Shown: positions 57,665 through 64,000 of the stretch, piece by piece
How the letters are laid out: the number at the start of each line of letters is the position of its first letter
Numbering within the stretch: the first letter of the stretch is position 1
From: Tilletia caries
Taxonomy: Eukaryota > Basidiomycota > Exobasidiomycetes > Tilletiales > Tilletiaceae
Direction of reading: 5' to 3'
DNA: 64,000 nt
Assembly (NCBI GenBank): GCA_032718865.1
Contig: JALUTQ010000026.1
Coordinates: 434,001 to 498,000 of the forward strand
The notes under the pieces: generated by a model
Database searches by the model: none
Told to the model about the DNA's origin: nothing
Seen by the model: only the letters and a program-made list of their open reading frames with translations
Made by a program: the position numbers and the translations under genes

Positions 57665-60600
57665 CTATCCTCGGGCCACGGGTGCAGGAGCCTGGTCGGT
57701 GGGGCCCGAAACCATGCCGGCGCCAGAGGACAAGCCACCAGTTCCGTCCTGGTACACGTCCTGAAGACTGCCCGTCGTCGACGCGCTGGCCGAACGCGCG
57801 GGCCGCAAGGCAGGTCGGACCTGTGAGGAGATCGGGATGTGAATGTCGTCAGCACAACGAGGCTAAGACAGAAGGGAGATGGGATCTCGAAGATGGGGAT
57901 TGAAATGAAAACTCACCATCTCTACAAACAGCGGCACCATCTCCGGTATCACGCTCAAATGTGGCATTTGAATCTTCTTCTTCTTCGCCTTGCGCACCAC
58001 CCCGGCCGCCTCGCCCTCACCTCCCGCACGTACCTCGGCGGGGATCGCAGGCAGTTCCTTCTTGGAGGCGGCCGCAACCGCGACGGCGTACGAGTTTTGC
58101 CGACTCGGTGGGGGCATCCAGCGCGAGGTCGACAGTGTCGGAGTCGCGTCGTCCTTATTTCCGCCCTCCTCCTCCTCCAGGGAGTCCTCGCTCGTTCGCC
58201 GCGCATTTTCCTTCAATGTTTTCACACTCATCTCCCGCTTCATCACCGGCATCCGAGCCCGCAGTGCCTCCTCATCCTTCCGTTCATCATCAACCTCCTC
58301 ATCCTCATCATCCTCTTCGTCATCCTCCTCCGCTTCGATATCTGCTATGTCCCCCGTGAACATCTCGCCCACGCCTAGATTCTCCACCACCCGGCCAACG
58401 AACACCGCGTCGTCCTCTTCTCGCCGTTGCTGAGAAGCCGCCTGCGACAGCGCGTTCGCAGCGCCATTCACCTCTCGATCCGCGATCCGGCGACGAAGTT
58501 TCGCTTCCCGCTGGAGTTTGGCCTGGTACGCATACACCACCAGCGCGTCGATCTCGACCATGACGCGACGTCGATGGGATCCCCCGGCGGGGAGGCAAAT
58601 TTCGAGGTCGACCTCACATATTCCCTTGTTCTTGGATCCACTCGCAACGGCGCCTTCTTCCCCTGGTTCAGAAGGAGCGGAAGGTGCATCGGATCCTCGG
58701 ACGAAGTTGATGAACAGCTCGGCCCAGTGCATCAGTCCGTCGAACAGACCGGAGCCTTTAGAGTGCACCTGATGCACAAAGGTGTAGAAACGACCTTCGT
58801 GCCGTTGAACGAGATCTATAAAGATCTGTACCGTCTTTTGGGCATCGGTGTAGCTGACTGTTACGCCGCGAAACTCATTGTCAGCGAGGTACTCAAGCCA
58901 GATCGCAGTGCGGCACGACTCACGTTCTTCATTCGCCTCGACAGTCTTGATGAGGTCGGTTATAAAGGTTTGGAAGTCGTATAGGCTGTCGGCGATGTTG
59001 GCAGCTTTATACACTTGCGCGAGTGGGGAGTAAAAGATCGTGACGATGTCTTTCAAAAGGTCCGCAGTGACGCCCTGCGGTCTCGCACACAGATGGATCG
59101 AGGAGTCAGTCCGCTTATTTCACGAATCGCAGAGTCCGCGAGGCTGAACTCACCTCGAATATGAGCGAGATCATCTGCTCCTTGTCCCTCAACCTTTGGG
59201 TCATTCGCAGATACACGTGCAGGTCCTCGTACAACCAAGCGTCATTATCCGCCGGACCCTCATCCTCTTCATCCGGGCCCAGATTCCGCCGATACTCCTT
59301 GTACTTCTCGTACGCTCGACTGGACCGGACCGCCCGGTTGACCTGATATTTGTCCAGCTTGAGCTGTGGGCACAGAACAGGGCTGCGTAGGATGACAGTG
59401 ACCAGATCGAGATGTTCCTCCGACGCTTCCTGTCGTAGTTCGAGTTGCGTTTCGGGCGACGCGTAGACAAAGGCGCGTACCTTCTCGCACAGCTCGGCAT
59501 CTTCGACCTTGTTGGCCACCGCCGTGGTTATCTCCGTCAACTCACGCACGTCGTCTTGTAGTCCGATACTGAACATGCGCTGCAACAAGCTCCGCTGGCC
59601 GAATGGCTGAGCCAAGAACAGGTCCAGCACGCCTCGAATCATGCTGACCGGGTTGGAGACGCGCAATATGCCACGGAGGACAAAGTAAGGCATAATACCG
59701 TGGATGCGCTTCAGCTGGGCGAAAATATCTGGCGAGTTGTCGGACCCCATGAAGATGTGGAAGAGCGTGCTGGCGAGCGAGATCCGAGCCCAACTGATTA
59801 GAGCCTGATAGTTCGCGGGGAGGTCCTCGATGCGGGCCGTGCTCTTCAGCGTGCCGAAGACGCGGGACAGTCCATCGCGCTGGACGAGGTCTTCCTTGAA
59901 CGCCTTGAGATGCGTCTGGAGCTCTTTGGCGCGCCGAGCAGACTCGTCCGCAAATTGTTGCTGTTCCGCCTCGCGCACTTCGTCAAGACGCTCCCGACGG
60001 GCCGCATCCTCGATCTCATCACGGTTGAGCACGATGGGGTCCCCGATAAGAAAGTCTTGAAACGATTCTGAGTCGGCCACCGCGGGCACGGCGAGGAGGG
60101 AGCGCAGGTAGGCGCGCAGGGTGAGACGATTCTTCTCTCGGGCGAGCTGGACAGTGCTCATCTGGGCCGGGTGAGTGGCTCGGCCCAACGAGATTTTCCG
60201 CAGCCTCCGTCGAGGTTGATCAGCCGGTCGCTGTGACTCGTCGTCGTCCAGAACCTCCTCCTGCTCGCCCTCCTCCCAGCTGATTGATTCACCAGCGTTT
60301 GTGGGCTTGAGATTGGGACTGGGCGCAGACGCGTCGTCGTCTACATGCCGATGTGATCGATCCTTGTTCGGTGGGGGGCGAATCTCCTCGTCGGGGAAGT
60401 CGATCCGGAGCGTCTCGGCAAGACGTGCAAAGTCGCCATACCTGCGAGACACATAGATCTCAGGCTGGTTGGGTCGGCGAGTCCGGATGATGAACTCTTC
60501 GTGGTACCGATTCCGAAGCCTACCCTTCGTGGTAACCGTGCGAACCCCGACGATGTTGACCTCGAAAGTGTCACTGAGCTCTCCTTTGACAGCCGCGCGC

Positions 60601-61321
60601 AGCCGTTGCTGCAGAGCGGAGAGCTTGGCACCATCCGCCTCGCTGATGCGCACAATCTCCTCTAAGTTTCCCGCGCAACGAATTGCGGCGGTCATGAGCA
60701 AGGTCATGTACCTCTCGAACCGGCCTGTGATTTGACGTCGTTTGGTAGCTTCCTCGCGATCGTCGGTGGTGGAGATGTTCTTGTCCAGGAAACGGTCTAT
60801 GAAAACTTGAACCTTGTCTGCAAAGAAGTTGGGTGGGGCGGAGCGAAGAAAGGGGAATGTGAGAACGAAGTGTTGGAACATGAAGCGGAGGAAGGGTAGG
60901 TCGGTCCTCCGTGCATCAGCCGATGGTCGGAAGGGAGGCCCGAAGGTAGCGAGTGCGTCTGGAAAAACAAAGTAAGAGCCGAAGTGGATCAGCAAGTAAC
61001 AGGGTAAGGTGAAGGAAGGGTCCACAAGGCGCGCATATACACACCCCTCTTTGCGAGCGACTTGACTTCATTCTCGATCTGCAAGCGAATGAGAGCCTTC
61101 TTGAGGTAGTGGGCGCGTATGGGAGTCAGCTTGAGCGGGTCTTGACTGTCCCGAAGTCCCTGAATGCGAAGCGCGATGGTTTCTTGCTCGTTCGAGAGGC
61201 GGTACTCAGTCTTGGAGTCTCCGTAGGCTGACGGACCGGTTGGAGCGGAGTGTGCGGCCTCGTCAAAGCCTGGGTCGAAGTCGGCGCGCCGGGCAGGCGG
61301 TGATCGCGAGGCGGACGCCAT
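57665..61321 (-). CDS. PX-domain protein of the fungal PXB/DUF3818 family (YPR097W type)
   Basis: Exons are 61321-61045, 60958-59154, 59074-57917 and 57820-57665, giving 1,131 residues with all phases consistent. Residues 40-220 are an N-terminal helical domain (PX-associated: LKLTPIRAHYLKKALIRLQIE). Residues about 224-420 are a PX domain (RRYGDFARLAETLRIDFP) split by an acidic insertion. The large helical DUF3818 region follows (YFVLRGILRVSNPVSMIRGVLDLFLAQPFG ... DLLKDIVTIFY). The C-terminus is low complexity with a Lys-rich patch. PX domains bind phosphoinositides. The yeast relative YPR097W is a lipid-binding protein that, as I recall, has been linked to sterol distribution. Confidence 0.88.
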
Positions 61322-61451
61322 TCTTCCTGGCTAGATGCGTTGCCTGAAGAAGGGGAGGAGATTCGCAGGGGAGGGCGTGGAGCGAGTCTGTGGTCGTGCT
61401 CAGCAAGTACCTTCGTCAGAGCGTCAGAGGCCGGCACACTTCACAGCTTTA

Positions 61452-61805
61452 GGGCCTGTACAGCTGCACCGTCCTATGACGCTGAAAGATATCACAAAAC
61501 ACAAAAATAGGAATCATATGACATATGACGCAAAAGGAGGTGGAGTTAACAGATCCCGTACAGCAAGCCCGTCAAAGAGTGTTGTTCGAGCTCAATTTTC
61601 GACGGTGCGTCAAATCACGGTGCGTCCAGCTTTTCGTCCAGCTAAAAGCTGGACGCTAGTTTTGACTATGAAAAAGTTATCATGACGCAAAGTTTTGCGT
61701 CACAGAAGGTCTGCTGTACAGGTCATGACGCTACCGTGACAACTTTATCACATGACGCAAAATCAATTAGTAGCGTCACGCGTGACGCTGCAGCTGTACA
61801 GGCCC
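61452..61805. mobile_element. 354-bp MITE with terminal inverted repeats
   Basis: The left end is GGGCCTGTACAGCTGCA and the right end is its reverse complement; similarity continues further inward. A TTTA duplication flanks it (61448-61451 and 61806-61809). The inside has several TGACGC/GCGTCA motifs and a hairpin around GTCCAGCTTTT/AAAAGCTGGAC (near 61626-61652). There is no coding capacity. It lies upstream of the PX gene and downstream of the HSBP1-like gene. Confidence 0.8.
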
Positions 61806-61809
61806 TTTA

Positions 61810-62133
61810 CGAGCGACGTCATGGATTTACTCCACGCGGCAAAATGCGTTTTTCTAGGACAAACGACGGTGTACAAACGCATACATTCAGGCTTCAGGCT
61901 TCAGGCAGCAAGTGGATGATAGCTCTCGGTTCAGAGGGAAGGGGGAAGGTGGTAGTTGCAGCAGGGTTTGAATACAGCGCGGTCTTGTTGCGCGAAGGGG
62001 GGTTTCGGTTGGCTACTTATGTATGTAGCAGACAGCCATCACCGGGGATTAGGACGACGTCGGGAAGAGAAAAGGTCCAATGGAATCACATGCTCGAGCT
62101 GGACGGAGTGATCGAGATCGACGGCGAGGCGGT
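61810..62133. other. Intergenic, no gene seen
   Basis: Between the MITE and the end of the HSBP1-like gene. A short CAGGCTT repeat lies near 61888-61904. The plus-strand reading frame here has no coding character. Confidence 0.5.
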
Positions 62134-62860
62134 TTACGTTGCTGCAGAACTTGTCCCTCCTGCTGTCCCGGTGACGAGATCTGCGGAAACATATTGACAG
62201 AAGTTCAGCATGGCGCATGATCAGCACGGCTTCAAGAAGCATCACCGAAACTGACCTTGTATCGAGCTCTCCAATGCCTCAATCCGCGCCGACATCTCTT
62301 TCACTGCAGTATTAGGCCAGACAGTCAGCGCATTTGACTCTTTCAGTCCACATGGGACAGCTTTGTATATGTATGAACTCACTCCTCTCTTGGACCTGAC
62401 CATTGAAGAGATCAAACTTGTCCTCGAGCTGGTTCAGCACAATGTCGACCCACTCCGTCAGCTCGTGTGGGGACGTGATCTCGCCGAGCTGTTCTGCCGC
62501 AGTCAGTCCTCCGCCTCCGCCTCCGCCGCCTGTTGAAGCTCGTGTTGGTGTCCCTGAGCGTGCGCTTGCTGAGTCCGTCGGGCCCGTCCCCGTCCCCGAG
62601 TCCGTCTTGCTCCCTGCTGCGGGCGTCCCCGAGCGCGGACCGTCGCTATTCGTCGCAGCAGTCGAAGCAGACGCACTGCCTCCTGCTGGTGCTCGTGTGG
62701 ACAGCCGTCTTGTGGGCGGGATGATGTTGGCTGAAGATGGCGAACTGCCCACCGCTGGCGACCCGGAGCGTGCTGATCCTACGATGGAGCGCCGTGCTGA
62801 TGCGGTGGAGCCTGAGCGTGCCACTGCTGGACTTCCGCCTGCGCCTGAGACTGCCGACAT
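62134..62860 (-). CDS. HSBP1-like protein with Ser/Ala/Gly-rich N-terminal extension
   Basis: Exons are 62860-62383, 62303-62256 and 62180-62134, giving 190 residues. Residues 1-125 are Ser/Ala/Gly/Thr-rich and probably disordered. From about 130 to 175 is a heptad coiled coil: ELTEWVDIVLNQLEDKFDLF, then QER-MKEMSARIEALESSI, matching the fold and key positions of heat-shock-factor-binding protein 1. HSBP1 trimers bind HSF1 in animals and take part in WASH-complex assembly; the fungal role is less clear. HSBP1 proteins are usually about 76 residues, so the N-terminal extension is unusual. Start codons of this gene and VPS16 are 121 bp apart, head to head. Confidence 0.75.
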
Positions 62861-62981
62861 TCTGCTGATGAGTATGTATGTATGTATGTGTGGTGAATGC
62901 GATAGGATGATGATGGTTATGGTGTTGATGTGGACCCTGTCCTTCCTTCCTGCCACCATTCGCTACAGACACAGGTGCGGA

Positions 62982-64000
62982 ATGGCGGGCACGGTGACAG
63001 CAAGCAGAGCAGGCGCCGGCGCAGGCAGCGGCAGCAGCGGGATGCTTCCCCATCCCGCGACCGAGTGGGACCAGCTCGGGGGCTCCGTCTTCTACCGCCG
63101 CTCGACCATCTACGCCTCGCTCTCCTGGCCCCTGCACAACCTCAGCGACCACATCCTCGCAGCCGCTCCCAACGGCGGATACCTCGCTCTGTACCGAGAC
63201 CGCTCAAGGCTTGCAGCCCTCAGCCATGCGCAGCCATCGCATCTGCTCAGGCCGAATATCCAAGTCTACACGCCTGCGGGACGGCTCATTGAGACACTCC
63301 CAGTGAGTTCTCTCTCCCTCTCCCGACCTTGTACCTCCCATCGACAAACTGACCTCGTCTTTCTGTCTGAAACGTTCGCAGTGCGACCCGACTCGGAAGA
63401 TCATTGCGCTCGGCTGGACCCCCGCCGAACAGCTCGCCGTCGTTCTCGACGATGGTAGCGTCCGCATCTACACCCTGTTCGCAGCCGCGCCTCAGTTCAC
63501 TGCTGCGAATGGGACTGGCACGGGGGGACCTCTAGGCGGACCCGGCGCTTCCACCTCTGCCGCGGCTGCGACATCCTCCTCCTCAGCAAACCCAACCGGT
63601 TCCGTCCCAGTCTCGGTCACGTCGACTTGCTACTACGTCCCCTACTCCCTCGGACAAGAAGCCGCCGACACAGGCATCGCCGACGCACAGATCTACAATC
63701 CGGCCCCCACAGCCTTCGTCTCCCTGCTCGCTCATCGTCGTACCTCCCTCGGCTCTCTAGACGAGCCAGCACCGTCGCCGCCGGATATCAACAATGCATC
63801 GGGGGCCGGGATCGTAGCGCTCACGGGCGCAGGCACGTTCCTCTACTGGCCTTTCCCGCGGAACCCGCTCTACCCTGCCCAACCGGCACATACGGGAGCG
63901 AGAACGGTCCCCGCTCAACCGGACTCGAGCAGTCTCAACCCCTTCCATTCTAACCATGGTGGGGACGCCGGTGACAGTCAAGCGGAAGCGCCCTCGGGAT
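62982..64000 (+). CDS. VPS16: VPS16, N-terminal part (runs off the window)
   Basis: ATG at 62982; exons 62982-63302 and 63382 to beyond 64000. It opens with a Gly/Ala-rich leader. The Vps16 N-terminal beta-propeller follows: WDQLGGSVFYRRSTIYASLSW, HILAAAPNGGYLALYRD, IQVYTPAGRLIETLP, and IIALGWTPAEQLAVVLDDGSVRIY. VPS16 is a core subunit of HOPS/CORVET tethering complexes at vacuole and endosome and binds Vps33. An inverted, truncated near-copy lies at 54091-55278. Confidence 0.85.

Noticed and set aside
1..64000. CRISPR arrays, bacterial operons or prophage
   Set aside because: The direct repeats found are microsatellites, LTRs or transposon ends. Spliceosomal introns throughout show a eukaryotic nuclear genome.

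Overview
This window reads as nuclear DNA of a filamentous or yeast-like fungus, most probably a basidiomycete. It is GC-rich. Genes are dense, with zero to six short introns (about 50-120 nt, donors mostly GTGAGT-like, acceptors mostly CAG, a few AAG). Many proteins carry long Ser/Pro/Ala/Gly low-complexity tails. Housekeeping genes are clearly eukaryotic (WEE1, LSM2, NOP10, REI1, VPS16, RPC31). I cannot name the species. All gene models come from reading frames, splice-site consensus and phase arithmetic, without transcripts.

Layout. 1-1841: 3' part of a Cys-rich, mucin-like secreted protein gene. 2402-9047: a complete Ty1/copia retrotransposon on the minus strand, with 5-bp target duplications and LTRs that differ only by two small indels. 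Its gag is split by an insertion of about 0.8 kb and its polyprotein has two in-frame stops. It sits in the 3' part of an F-box-like gene (to 10892) that also has its own nonsense codon. 11420-35479: ordinary genes: a NEDD1-tail-like coiled-coil protein, an AspRS-DUF2156 fusion (ErdS, sterol aspartylation) head to head with an alpha/beta hydrolase (candidate ErdH), REI1, a rhomboid protease, a membrane protein, LSM2, WEE1, a securin-like D-box protein and a Pro-rich protein. 35971-37210: an unrecognised globular protein. 37211-45881: a gene-poor island rich in repeats. It holds a broken Crypton (tyrosine-recombinase element with a GCR1_C tail) whose catalytic HxxR box is split by a 791-bp hAT-like MITE. 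45882-64000: a hormone-sensitive-lipase-type hydrolase, a SNAPc-43-like subunit, RPC31, an inverted truncated duplicate of VPS16, NOP10, MTQ1, a PX/DUF3818 protein, a 354-bp MITE, an HSBP1-like protein, and the 5' part of VPS16 running off the right end.

Themes. (1) The most interesting metabolic unit is the ErdS/hydrolase divergent pair, which could make and remove ergosteryl-aspartate. (2) Head-to-head pairs share short promoters: ErdS/hydrolase, REI1/rhomboid, membrane protein/LSM2, WEE1/securin-like (with two ACGCGT boxes), SNAP43-like/RPC31, NOP10/MTQ1 and HSBP1-like/VPS16. (3) Mobile DNA of three classes (copia, Crypton, MITEs) has landed inside genes and inside other elements, so relative insertion order can be read from the sequence.
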